Below are positions 25,353-33,636 of a DNA stretch of 64,000 nucleotides, piece by piece. The notes under the pieces were generated by a model. That model was not told the DNA's origin and ran no database searches. It saw only the letters and a program-made list of their open reading frames with translations. The DNA is from Candidatus Rifleibacteriota bacterium (GTDB lineage Bacteria > Muiribacteriota > Ozemobacteria > Ozemobacterales > Ozemobacteraceae), in contig JAAYVD010000023.1 of the NCBI GenBank assembly GCA_012517355.1, positions 111,109 to 175,108 on the forward strand, written 5' to 3'. Both the position numbers and the translations under genes were made by a program. How positions within the stretch are numbered: position 1 is the stretch's first letter; every line of letters begins with the position of its first letter.

Positions 25353-28078
25353 GCCCGGGGCCCCTGGAACTCGACGGTCAGGGCGGTGATGTCGTCGAAC
25401 TGGCTGGTGGTCTGGGAGAACTCCTCGACCACCCGCAGAAGGTCTTCCGCCGGAGACGGGCTGCGGGGGGCGGCCAGGAACTTCTTCAGGCCCGACAGGC
25501 CGAACTCCTCGCGGTCGGGGTTGCGGGCTTCGGTCACCCCGTCCGTGTAGAGTACGAACAGGTCGCCCCGCTCCAGGCGGAAGCGGATGGAAGGGTATTT
25601 CACTTCCGCGATTCCGAGAGGGAGTCCTGGCACATGCTTCTCCTGGATGGTGAGATGGGGTCCGCGGCCGGTGACCACCAGGGCGGGGTTGTGACCGGCA
25701 CAGGCCATTTCCACCTCACCCGTCCCGGCATCGATTATAGCGTACATCGCCGTGATGAAGCGATCACTGGTGATGTTCCGCAGGATGATCCCGTTGGCCT
25801 TGGTCAGCACCTCACTCGCGGTCATGGTTTCCTTGGACATCGTCGACAGGGTGGTCTTGAACACCGTCATCAGGATGGCGGCCGGCACGTTCTTGCCGGC
25901 GGCGTCGGCGATGACCACGCCGAGGCGGCCGGGGCCAACTTCGAAGCAGTCGTAATAGTCCCCTCCCACCTCGGCGGCGGATTTGTTCACCCGGCTCACA
26001 CTGAGCCCGGGGATCCGGGGGATGACCCGCGGCAGGAGGTTGTCCTGGATCTCCTTGGCCAGGGACAGCTGGTATTCGAGCTTCTGTTTCTTCTCGCTTT
26101 CGTCCAGCAGGGAATCGGTTTCGATGACGGCGGCGATCTGGCCGCACATGATCTTGATGAAGGAGATGTCCTGCCAGGAAAGGAGCGTGTCGGGCCGGGA
26201 GAAATACACGAACAGGGCGCCGAGGTACACCTCCGCCGCGAAGGCATCCGCCACGGAAGGGGCGCTCTGCTTCGGGATCTTTTCCAGAAGCAGGCAGCCG
26301 TTCAGGCCCTTTTCCCATTCCCGGCCGGCCAGCACCGGGTATTTGCTGATGGGCTGGATCTGGTAGCTCGGCAGGTGGAAACTCTTCTCGTCAGACCCGG
26401 CCGACAGCGGGTCCATGTTCTCGAAGAACCATCCCGAAAGCCCCTCGCCGAGGGGGATGCACTCCTCGGTCGAGGCCCCGCCCGGCCCGGGCGACCAGCC
26501 CACCGACTGGCAGTAGGGCAGGAACTCCTCGTTCTTCTCGAAATCTGGCCGCACCTGCAGTTCCCCGAACCGGACCAGGACGGCGCCCGGGCGGTCGCCA
26601 CGGGCTTTGTCGCCACGGCCCCGGCCGGAGGGGGCCTCGTCCCGGGCCTCGCGCAGCAGCATGAGCTTGACGAGATCGATCTGGGGGATGTTGTCCGACA
26701 CCTGCCCCAGGATGGAATTGATCGCCTTCTCCAGGCGGGTGCGGGATTCGGATGCCTGCTCCGCCTTGGTGCTGAGCAGGTCACGGTAGATGTCATTCAG
26801 GTCGTTGATGGTCTCCAGATAGCGCTGGTTCAGGGAGGCCTGGGCGTTCAGCCGTTCGGTCGCCTGCGAGAAGGCGGTGGCGAGGGCATCGACCTCGACG
26901 ATCCGGCCGGTTTCCAGCCCCTGGAGTTCCTTTTTCAGGTCCTTTCCCAGCTCGAACTCGCGCACCGCCCGGGTGAGGCGGCCGATCGGCCCGGCGATCC
27001 GGTTGGGGAACACGGTCACGAACCAGCCGCCCAGGACGAGGGCCAGGCCGAGAAGGACGACCCCGGCGTTCTGGTTGGACCGGATCCTGTCCAGCAGGCC
27101 CAGGCTGGTCTGGTCGATCTTCAGCCAGAAGGCTCGTGCCTCCTGCCTCGCCTGGATGACGCCGCGCCGGCGCAGGTCCTCGAGGGCCTGGGCGGTGAGA
27201 AGGACCTGATCGTCGAGTTCGAGCTTCTCGCCATCGGCGTTTTCGAGGGTGTCGCGCAGGTCGGCGAAGGCGTGGCGGAATTCCTGGATCCGGGTCCGGA
27301 TGCTGCCGAAGACCCGCAGTTGCAGGGGATTGGTGGTTTCCTCCATGGATCGCGACAGGAAGCCCGTCACGGCCTGCAAGCGCTTCTGCACCCGCTCGGC
27401 GATGCCCTCCCGGTCGACCGTCCCCGAGGCCGTCCCCTGGCCTTCCCCCCGCATCGTCAGGTAGAGCGCGACCTCGCTCTCGGCGAGATCGAGGTCTTTC
27501 TCGACGCGGGAGATCTTGACGAGCATCGTGGAAGTGGTGCCGAAGGAGGCCTGGAAGTCGGGGTTCTTCAGGGTCCCGGCGAAATCGGCCACCATCTTCC
27601 GGTACCGTTCCAGGAGGTCGCCGACCTTGGTCACGACCGCCTGCCCGGCCCCGCGGCGTCGCTGCACCTCCCGCCGGGCCAGGGCCCCCCGCTTGGCGAC
27701 CAGTCGTTCGAACTCCTTGAGGGTCTTGAGATACAGGGTGGCAAGCCCCTGGACCGGCGCGAAGGACGCCCGGTAGGACGGTTCGACCATCACCGCCTCG
27801 AGTTCCTTGAGGGTGATCTCGAACTGCTCCAACAACCCGTCGGGGACCAGCCGCTCGGTCCGTTGCTGGTCGCGCAGGTTGGTCTTCAGGAGATCGGAGA
27901 TTTCGAGCCAGGAGGCGGCCAGGCGCTCGTAGGTGCGGGCGATCCCGATTTCACGGAAGAGGCTGGAATTGATGAAGAAGTCGATCTGCCGGAAGGAATG
28001 GGTGGTGAACGCGAGGAAGACCAACAGGCCGGCCAGGGCCCCGCCGATGCCCAGTGCCAACCGGCTCCGCAGGCTCAT
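25349..28078 (-). CDS. membrane HAMP-GAF-SpoIIE (RsbU-type) PP2C phosphatase
   Basis: 909-residue sensor phosphatase. Membrane helix 1 is near residues 7-27, followed by a large helical extracytoplasmic region (about 28-330). Helix 2 is near 335-352, then HAMP (about 353-410), a coiled coil, a GAF-like domain (about 480-640) and the SpoIIE domain (about 665-905). The catalytic blocks EVGGDYYD, VVIADAAGKNVPAA and LYTDGVTEARN keep the acidic metal ligands. The ATG at 28078 was chosen for GGAG 6 bases upstream and because it directly precedes the first membrane helix. Its likely target is a STAS protein such as the one at 22496. Confidence 0.9.
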   Translation of the reverse strand: MSLRSRLALGIGGALAGLLVFLAFTTHSFRQIDFFINSSLFREIGIARTYERLAASWLEISDLLKTNLRDQQRTERLVPDGLLEQFEITLKELEAVMVEPSYRASFAPVQGLATLYLKTLKEFERLVAKRGALARREVQRRRGAGQAVVTKVGDLLERYRKMVADFAGTLKNPDFQASFGTTSTMLVKISRVEKDLDLAESEVALYLTMRGEGQGTASGTVDREGIAERVQKRLQAVTGFLSRSMEETTNPLQLRVFGSIRTRIQEFRHAFADLRDTLENADGEKLELDDQVLLTAQALEDLRRRGVIQARQEARAFWLKIDQTSLGLLDRIRSNQNAGVVLLGLALVLGGWFVTVFPNRIAGPIGRLTRAVREFELGKDLKKELQGLETGRIVEVDALATAFSQATERLNAQASLNQRYLETINDLNDIYRDLLSTKAEQASESRTRLEKAINSILGQVSDNIPQIDLVKLMLLREARDEAPSGRGRGDKARGDRPGAVLVRFGELQVRPDFEKNEEFLPYCQSVGWSPGPGGASTEECIPLGEGLSGWFFENMDPLSAGSDEKSFHLPSYQIQPISKYPVLAGREWEKGLNGCLLLEKIPKQSAPSVADAFAAEVYLGALFVYFSRPDTLLSWQDISFIKIMCGQIAAVIETDSLLDESEKKQKLEYQLSLAKEIQDNLLPRVIPRIPGLSVSRVNKSAAEVGGDYYDCFEVGPGRLGVVIADAAGKNVPAAILMTVFKTTLSTMSKETMTASEVLTKANGIILRNITSDRFITAMYAIIDAGTGEVEMACAGHNPALVVTGRGPHLTIQEKHVPGLPLGIAEVKYPSIRFRLERGDLFVLYTDGVTEARNPDREEFGLSGLKKFLAAPRSPSPAEDLLRVVEEFSQTTSQFDDITALTVEFQGPRA

Positions 28079-28216
28079 GGACGATCGCTCCGGGCCCGCC
28101 TGGGAGCGAAGGTCAGGCCCGACCGACCCCAGGTCGGCCATGCCCCTTGGCCGCCAATGCTGGCGGCACGATACGACCGTTTGGCGCACCGCAAGGGAGC
28201 AAGCCCTTCCCCGGCA

Positions 28217-29302
28217 TCAGACGTTGAACCGGAAATGGACGATGTCCCCGTCTTCAACGATGTAGTCCTTCCCCTCCAGGCGGGCCAGCCCGGCCTGCTT
28301 GACCCCGGCCATGCCCCCCTTCTCCACGAAATCCTTGTAGGCCACCACCTCGGCCCGGATGAACCCCCGCTCGATGTCGGAGTGCACCGCCCCGGCCGCC
28401 TTCACCGCCGAGATCCCTTTCTGGATCGGCCAGGCCCGGACCTCATCCTCGCCGACGGTGAGGAAGGAGATATAGTTGAGGATGCGGTACCCCTCCTTGA
28501 TCAGGCGGCTGCGCCCGGGTTCGGCGATGCCGAACTCCTGGAGGAAGGTGGCCTCCTCTTCGGGCGACAGGGTCGAGATCTCCATTTCGGTCTTCCCCGA
28601 GATCAGCACCCGCGCCAGGCCCCGTTGTTCGCAGGCGGCGGTGAAGCTCTTCACCGAGGGATCCTGGGGGTTCTTGACCTGGTCGTCGCTGCAGTTGCCC
28701 ACGACGATCATCGGCCGCTGCGTCAGGAAGCGGTAGGTGCGCAGGATGGTGTCCTCGTCGGGGGTGAACGTCATGGCGGCGAGGAACTTCCCTTCCTCGA
28801 GGGTGGTCTGGCAGCGGGTCAGCAGGTCCATCTCCCGCACCGACTCGGGTTTCTTGCCGACCTTCAGGTCCTTGGCCAGCCGTTCGGTCCGCTTCGTGAC
28901 GACCTCGAGATCGGCGAACACGAATTCCAGGCACAGTTCCTCGAGATCACGCCCGGGATCGATGGTCTGCCGGATGTGGGGCACCCCGCCCTCCGGGAAG
29001 AGGCGGACCACCAGGATCAGGGCGTCGCAGATCCGGATGTTGCCGAGCGTCTTGCGGGAGAAGCCGGTCTCGTCCTTCGACACCCCCGGGATGTCGGTGA
29101 ACTCGATGGTGGCATAGATGGTCTTCTTCGGCTTGTAGACCGACGAGAGATAATCGATCCGGGCATCGGGAACCTTGATGACGCCGGTGTTGACCTCTTC
29201 GGTCTGGGCCAGGAAATCGCGCACCTGGGCGTTGGCGCGGGTGGCCATGTTGAAGACCGTGGTCTTTCCCGACATCGGCAGGCCCGCCAATCCTATCTTC
29301 AT
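28217..29302 (-). CDS. YchF-like P-loop NTPase (divergent)
   Basis: 361 residues of the Obg-related YchF group, which binds ribosomes and is ATP-preferring. The C-terminal TGS-like part ends in IVEDGDIVHFRFNV, nearly identical to YchF. The P-loop is GLPMSGKT, where YchF normally has GLPNVGKS. The switch II stretch DIPGVSKDETGF lacks the usual AGLVKGA and GEGLGN pattern, and the base-recognition motif reads NCSD. This may therefore be a diverged paralogue rather than the housekeeping YchF. The ATG at 29302 has a purine-rich site upstream and gives the family length. Confidence 0.8.
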   Translation of the reverse strand: MKIGLAGLPMSGKTTVFNMATRANAQVRDFLAQTEEVNTGVIKVPDARIDYLSSVYKPKKTIYATIEFTDIPGVSKDETGFSRKTLGNIRICDALILVVRLFPEGGVPHIRQTIDPGRDLEELCLEFVFADLEVVTKRTERLAKDLKVGKKPESVREMDLLTRCQTTLEEGKFLAAMTFTPDEDTILRTYRFLTQRPMIVVGNCSDDQVKNPQDPSVKSFTAACEQRGLARVLISGKTEMEISTLSPEEEATFLQEFGIAEPGRSRLIKEGYRILNYISFLTVGEDEVRAWPIQKGISAVKAAGAVHSDIERGFIRAEVVAYKDFVEKGGMAGVKQAGLARLEGKDYIVEDGDIVHFRFNV

Positions 29303-29335
29303 ACCCTGTCCTTCCTGTGTCGATGGGATGGCGCC

Positions 29336-29341
29336 ATGATA
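29336..29341 (-). promoter_or_regulatory. extended -10 for the YchF-like gene
   Basis: Minus strand TGG followed by TATCAT, 33 bases upstream of the start codon. The -35 is weak. Confidence 0.45.
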
Positions 29342-29480
29342 CCACACCGGAGAACCGGCCGGGGAAGGGTTCGGAAACCGTCCCCGGCAACCGAGAAGAA
29401 AGAGGGGAACAGGAAAACGCGGGGTCGATCCCCCGCCCCCCTGTCTCCCCACCGGCCCTTTCTCCCCCAGGATCCTGGCG

Positions 29481-29509
29481 TTGACAGGGTTGGAGGGGGG
29501 TGCTAGGAT
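29481..29509 (+). promoter_or_regulatory. strong sigma-70 promoter for the CNBD-MCP/hfq operon
   Basis: A perfect TTGACA (29481-29486), a 17-base spacer, TAGGAT (29504-29509) preceded by TGC. The leader is about 90 nt. Confidence 0.8.
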
Positions 29510-29604
29510 GGTCTGTCCGGGACGACCCCGCCCCGGAAGAACCCTGTTCCCCGGGCGTCCCGTTCTGGCCTCGTCAGCCGTTTCCGTCAGGAGCTCCAGA
29601 CCGC

Positions 29605-30291
29605 ATGGCCACCGAAATCGACAAGATCCAATTCCTCAGCAAGGTTTCGTTGTTCGCCAACCTGAACGACAAGACCCTGCTCGATCTTTCCGCGATCACC
29701 GTCGAGCAGACCATTCCCGCCAAGACGACCGTCTTCAAGGAAGGCGACCCGGGCGATGCCATCTACATCGTCAAGAGCGGCAAGATCAACATCCTCAAGC
29801 GGAACAGTTCCGGCCAGGATTCGGTTCTCGTCACCCTGGGCAAGGACAGCGTCATCGGCGACATGGCCGTCATCGACGACATGCCCCGGTCGGCCTCGGT
29901 GGCCACCGTCCAGGACACCACGTTCCTCATCATCACCAAGCACGATTTCCGGGCCCTGCTCGGGTCCTCGCCCGAGGTGGCCGTGCAGATCCTCAAGCTG
30001 ATGACCGAACGCCTGCGCAAGACCAACGCCTCCCTGAAGGAACTGGAAACCTCGGCCAAGCAGATGGAGGATGTCATCCGGGTCATCAGCAAGATCGCCC
30101 GCAAGAGCAACCTGCTGTCGCTCAACGCCTCGATCGAGGCGGCCCGGGTCGGAGCGGCGGGGGCAGCCTTCTCGGTGGTCGCCGCCGAAATGAAGAAACT
30201 GGCCGAGGATTCGGCCATGGAAGCCAAGAAGATCGATCAACTGCTCCAGGCGCTGCAGAGCAAGACCAAGGCCCTGGCCATGATGAAATAA
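29605..30291 (+). CDS. cyclic-nucleotide-binding domain fused to a chemoreceptor signalling tip, soluble
   Basis: 228 residues. Residues about 8-120 are a CRP-type cyclic-nucleotide-binding domain ([16 protein letters not shown], then [14 protein letters not shown] and PRSASVAT, the phosphate-binding cassette). After a short helix, residues about 165-215 match the hairpin tip of methyl-accepting chemotaxis proteins: [17 protein letters not shown], then [15 protein letters not shown]. That tip is what binds CheA and CheW. There is no membrane helix, HAMP domain or long methylation helices. The ATG at 29605 was chosen over the longer frame because the upstream part is non-homologous. Twelve bases separate it from the Hfq gene. 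Confidence 0.88.
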   Translation: MATEIDKIQFLSKVSLFANLNDKTLLDLSAITVEQTIPAKTTVFKEGDPGDAIYIVKSGKINILKRNSSGQDSVLVTLGKDSVIGDMAVIDDMPRSASVATVQDTTFLIITKHDFRALLGSSPEVAVQILKLMTERLRKTNASLKELETSAKQMEDVIRVISKIARKSNLLSLNASIEAARVGAAGAAFSVVAAEMKKLAEDSAMEAKKIDQLLQALQSKTKALAMMK

Positions 30292-30303
30292 GCGGAGGGA
30301 AAC

Positions 30304-30723
30304 GTGTCCCAGTACAAATCGCAGATCCAGAATATGTTTTTGTCCATGGTCAGGAAGAAGCACCAACCCGTAGAGGTGATCCTCAACACCGGGACCACCC
30401 TCCGCGGCAAGGTCAAGGGCTACGACCAGTTCTCCATCACCCTCATCTTCAAGGACAAGTCCGAGGTCATCTACAAATCGGCCATCCTGTACATCACCGC
30501 CCTGCCCAAGCGCAAACGGCCCTTCCCGCCCGCCGGGCCGGCCGTGGGTGGACCCCGCCGGTTCCCCGCCCCGGGCGCCGGTCCGGCCACCAGTGCTCCC
30601 CGCCCCCCCAAGCCACCACCGCGGATGTACATCGACGACGACCGGGATCCCCCACCCCCGCGCAAGACCCCACGCACCGACCAGGATCCCCCGCCGCCGC
30701 GCAAGCCGCCCCGCTCGATCTGA
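30304..30723 (+). CDS. hfq: Hfq-like RNA chaperone with proline-rich tail
   Basis: 139 residues. Residues about 5-66 form an Sm/Hfq domain: Sm1 region with LRGKVKGYDQFSITL and Sm2 region with VIYKSAILYI. In most Hfq proteins Sm2 reads YKHAI; here the His is Ser, which alters a residue lining the proximal uridine-binding pore. The N-terminal part (QIQNMFLSMVRKKHQPVEV) fits Hfq well. The C-terminal 70 residues are rich in Pro, Arg and acidic repeats (RDPPPPRKTPRTDQDPPPPR). A GTG start follows GGAGG by 6 bases. It is cotranscribed with the CNBD-MCP gene and ends at a strong terminator. Confidence 0.82.
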   Translation: MSQYKSQIQNMFLSMVRKKHQPVEVILNTGTTLRGKVKGYDQFSITLIFKDKSEVIYKSAILYITALPKRKRPFPPAGPAVGGPRRFPAPGAGPATSAPRPPKPPPRMYIDDDRDPPPPRKTPRTDQDPPPPRKPPRSI

Positions 30724-30735
30724 CCCTGTTCCCCC

Positions 30736-30773
30736 AAGCCGGCTGCCGCCACGGTGGCCGGCTTTCCTTTTTT
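30736..30773 (+). terminator. Rho-independent terminator after hfq
   Basis: AAGCCGGC (30736-30743) pairs with GCCGGCTT (30757-30764), followed by TCCTTTTTT. Confidence 0.9.
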
Positions 30774-30874
30774 CCCTTGGGGATTTCCCGCGGCATGCCG
30801 ATACCAGGAGTGACGTCCGAGGCCAGCGGCCACGGACCTCTGAATGCAAGGAAGATCCGAAAGGGAAGGCCACC

Positions 30875-31753
30875 ATGCGAGATTTCTGCCCCCGCTGCGA
30901 GACCCCATTCGGCGCCAATGCGGCCACCTGCCCCGCCTGCGGGTACCGGGTGACGGTCCCCTGCCCCACCTGCGGAAAGCCCAACGTCGCCCAGGCCATG
31001 TTCTGCGGCGCCTGCGGCACCGGCATGCACCTGTCCACCAGGCTCACCCGCCGCTGGGAAGCGATGGCCTCCCTGTCCACGCGCCTCCGCCTGAAGAACC
31101 TTGGCGCCGGGTTCCTGTTCGGTTCCGTCCTGGCCCTGTTCGCCTTCGGCTCGATGGGCATGAGCCGCCCGGACCTGACCCGGGTCCAACCCGTCTGGGA
31201 ACGGGCGGAGGTGGAATCCCCCTTCGCCACGAAGGCCGGGCGATCGGTCTTCGCGAACCTCACCGACTGGAAGGCCGCCCAGGAAGAGGACCGGCACGCC
31301 ACGCTTGGCGACCTGGTCAAGGTCGGCGACCTGCTGCTGCAGTCGTGCCACCCGGTCGGATCGGAAGGCCCCAGCGGGGCAGTGGGGGAGGCCGGTGCCC
31401 GGAGATTCCTGCAGAACCTTGGCTCCCGGCTGCCAAACGAGGCTCCCGCCCCTCTCCGCCGGTCGGAGGCGGCCCTCTTCTTCTACCGGATGGCCGGTGA
31501 ACTGCTGTCCTTGAAGGTGTCGGACAACTCGTCCTACCGGTTCGCCGACATCCCCCGGTACCACTACCTGAACATCCCCGCCGAATCGCTCGAGGCGATC
31601 GGCGTCCGCATCGCCCGGGAACCGGAACTGTTCGGCGGTGAGGACCCGTTGACGGTGGCCGATCTTTCCGAGATCAGCAAGGATTTTTTGAAAGCCTACG
31701 AGGACCGTCTGAAATCGAAGGAGTTTTCCGCCCTCGACCCGGCGGCTTCCTGA
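30875..31753 (+). CDS. double zinc-ribbon membrane protein of unknown function
   Basis: 292 residues. The N terminus has paired zinc-ribbon Cys motifs: CPRCETPF, CPACGYRV, CPTCGKPN and CGACG, eight Cys in residues 5-48. A single membrane helix follows near 74-92 (GAGFLFGSVLALFAFGSMGM). The C-terminal domain is probably extracytoplasmic and ends with a stretch faintly like an S-layer homology motif (YRFADIPRYHYLNIPAESLE). The ATG at 30875 was chosen because the ribbon begins right there; the longer open frame is non-homologous. The role is unknown. Confidence 0.75.
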   Translation: MRDFCPRCETPFGANAATCPACGYRVTVPCPTCGKPNVAQAMFCGACGTGMHLSTRLTRRWEAMASLSTRLRLKNLGAGFLFGSVLALFAFGSMGMSRPDLTRVQPVWERAEVESPFATKAGRSVFANLTDWKAAQEEDRHATLGDLVKVGDLLLQSCHPVGSEGPSGAVGEAGARRFLQNLGSRLPNEAPAPLRRSEAALFFYRMAGELLSLKVSDNSSYRFADIPRYHYLNIPAESLEAIGVRIAREPELFGGEDPLTVADLSEISKDFLKAYEDRLKSKEFSALDPAAS

Positions 31754-32075
31754 TCAATACCGGGGCTTTTCCCCTGCCGAGGCGATCACTGGTCCTTCGG
31801 CATCCCGGCTTTTGGGGGTGCAGGACGGGAACGGGCAGTCGCGGTTAAGGGCAGACAGGGATCGGCGCGGTTTCGCGGCCATCTGCGTCAGCAGATCCTT
31901 TCCGCCCCCTGGTGAGGCCTGGTCATGCCTGGCGGAAATCTGCCCTTTTCACAGATTCCTCAAACTTTCACGGGAAGCGGGGAAGCGGGGGGAAGTGGCG
32001 AAGAGGGTCAGAACATCCTGGCGTGGCAAGAATGTTCGAGGGTCGCATGGGAGGGGGAAAAGCAACCCATAGCCG
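31754..32075. other. 322-base intergenic region with a diverged G-rich repeat
   Basis: Between two convergent genes. It contains the third copy of the G-rich repeat (31972-32027) and a small GGGG/CCCC hairpin at 31762-31774. I see no gene. Confidence 0.6.
31972..32027. repeat. G-rich repeat unit, third diverged copy
   Basis: GGGAAGCGGGGAAGCGGGG, then GAAGTGGCGAAGAGGGT, then CAGAACATCCTGGCGTGGC. It shares the purine block and the 3' segment with the units at 19039 and 19187 but lacks their 5' GGTACCTCGAGAG segment. Confidence 0.7.
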
Positions 32076-33464
32076 TCAGTCAGGCTGCGAGAGGGTCTTC
32101 CTGGCACCCGGAAAATGCCTCGGTGACAGGGAAGATCCGGGGTCCTTCTGGCCACCCGGGCGGGGTTCCCGGTTTCCTCCCCCACCCAACCGGCCCCGGA
32201 GCCACTTTCCCGGCTGGAAGGGCCGGGGCTGGCCCGCCCGCAGGTCGCCCATCCGTTTCTTGAGGTATTCCTGAAGGCGTTCGTCGCCGGACGCCCTTTG
32301 GATGGCCAGCTCCAGCACCTTTTCGGCAGCCCGCAAATCCCCGTTTTGGGACAGGATCCAGGCCATCATGCCGAGGTCGCGGGCATCAAACGTGAACTGC
32401 CGTTGGAGACCCGCTCGCAGGGTCTCCTGGACCAACCGGGCCGCCGTCTGGAAGTCCCCGGCGTTGGTGGCTTCCTGGATTTTCCTGATCTCCTCCTGGA
32501 GAATGGCGGGACGCTCCAGATCGGCGAAAGCGGGGCGCCCCTCTCCAGGCCCCTTGGACGAGTTGGCATTGTTCCCTTCCCCTCCGTTGGGAGTGCGGGT
32601 GGAAGCCGTCGGCAGCGGAGCAGGATCCGGGCCGGCAGGGGAAACGTGCCCGGGGTCTTGGCGGGGGGGCTCGGGGCGGCGGGGCGGCTCGGGTTCGGGA
32701 CGGGAGGGCCTGGGTTCGGAAACCACTGGAGGGAGATTGGGCATGCTCCCGGCCGCTGGGGGCCGGGGAGGGTTCGGGGGCGGGCGTGAGAGTCCGCGCC
32801 GGAGGGCCAGGAACGCTCCCACGGCGATCAGGGTGGCCAGGACTCCTGCCCCGGCCCAGACCCACGGGCTCTTCCGCCAGGAATCGACCTGTGCAGACGC
32901 CGGCTGGGGCTTGCCGCTCTGGCCCTTCCCTCCGGGGCGGGCCGCTTGCCCGTCGAGGATCTTGTAGACCCGGATCTCGCGGGTCGCATTCTTGAATGAT
33001 TGCGGGCCCAGGTCGACGGTTCCGACTTCGTTCCGGTTCATCGCCAGGTAGGTGGCCTCGGAGATGAAGACCTCGCCCGACTCGGCGAAGCTCTCGATGC
33101 GGGCGGCGATGTTGACCGGATCGCCGAACAGGTCGCCCTGTTCGTCGATGCTTACTTCACCTGTGTTGATGCCGATCCGGAAGATGGTGTACTGGTTCGG
33201 ATTGGGCAGGGTGGCGTTCTTGAGCCGGATCTGGCGTTGCATCGCCAACCCGCACTGGACCGCGTTGGTGGGGGATTCGAAGGAGGCAAGGAACCCGTCG
33301 CCCATGGTTTTCACGAGCCGGCCCTGGAACTTTTCGAGGTGGGCCTGGACGAACGCCCGCATCTCCTCGACGAACCGGCTGGTTTCCTCCCTGGTCGCCT
33401 GGGCGGTCCGCCGGGTATACCCCTGGACGTCGAGGAACATGATGGTCAGAAGCCGGTTTTCCAC
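32076..33464 (-). CDS. class III adenylate cyclase with C-terminal membrane helix and TPR-like tail
   Basis: Makes cAMP from ATP. The catalytic domain is at residues about 1-175, with metal Asp residues in TIMFLDVQGYT and KTMGDGFLASF. The base-selecting Lys (VKTMGDG) and Asp (LFGDPVNIAARIE) point to ATP rather than GTP. A membrane helix lies near 208-228, so the N-terminal catalytic domain is cytoplasmic. A long Pro-rich linker leads to an extracytoplasmic domain with TPR-like helices (about 330-420). The GTG at 33464 was chosen because GGGAGGTGAC sits just upstream. Two cAMP-type binding proteins are encoded nearby. Confidence 0.9.
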   Translation of the reverse strand: MENRLLTIMFLDVQGYTRRTAQATREETSRFVEEMRAFVQAHLEKFQGRLVKTMGDGFLASFESPTNAVQCGLAMQRQIRLKNATLPNPNQYTIFRIGINTGEVSIDEQGDLFGDPVNIAARIESFAESGEVFISEATYLAMNRNEVGTVDLGPQSFKNATREIRVYKILDGQAARPGGKGQSGKPQPASAQVDSWRKSPWVWAGAGVLATLIAVGAFLALRRGLSRPPPNPPRPPAAGSMPNLPPVVSEPRPSRPEPEPPRRPEPPRQDPGHVSPAGPDPAPLPTASTRTPNGGEGNNANSSKGPGEGRPAFADLERPAILQEEIRKIQEATNAGDFQTAARLVQETLRAGLQRQFTFDARDLGMMAWILSQNGDLRAAEKVLELAIQRASGDERLQEYLKKRMGDLRAGQPRPFQPGKWLRGRLGGGGNREPRPGGQKDPGSSLSPRHFPGARKTLSQPD

Positions 33465-33490
33465 GTCACCTCCCACTCAGATCGGGAATC

Positions 33491-33519
33491 ATTCTACTTG
33501 ATCCGGTGGAACCGGGCAA
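33491..33519 (-). promoter_or_regulatory. sigma-70 promoter for the adenylate cyclase gene
   Basis: Minus strand TTGCCC (33519-33514), a 17-base spacer, TAGAAT (33496-33491). Confidence 0.7.
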
Positions 33520-33581
33520 TGCGGGCCCCGGAACCGCGGTGGGTTGGGGGATCGCGGCAGGAATACCGTCCCCGGACATCA

Positions 33582-33610
33582 GCACTCCCCGTCCAATGGG
33601 CGGGGAGTGC
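33582..33610. terminator. hairpin between PBP1A and cyclase genes
   Basis: GCACTCCCCG/CGGGGAGTGC is a perfect 10-bp stem with a 9-base loop, 26 bases past the PBP1A stop. There is no U tract on either strand. Termination of the PBP1A transcript is likely but not certain. Confidence 0.55.
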
Positions 33611-33636
33611 CTGAAATCAAGGAAACCAACTGGGGA

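Larger units (their letters stand above)
29303..29604. other. 302-base divergent intergenic region
   Basis: It holds the YchF-like promoter on the minus strand and a strong plus-strand promoter at 29481-29509. I see nothing else in it. Confidence 0.6.

Noticed and set aside
25634..29506. 1290-residue plus-strand frame
   Set aside because: Mirror frame over the SpoIIE phosphatase and YchF-like genes, no domain.
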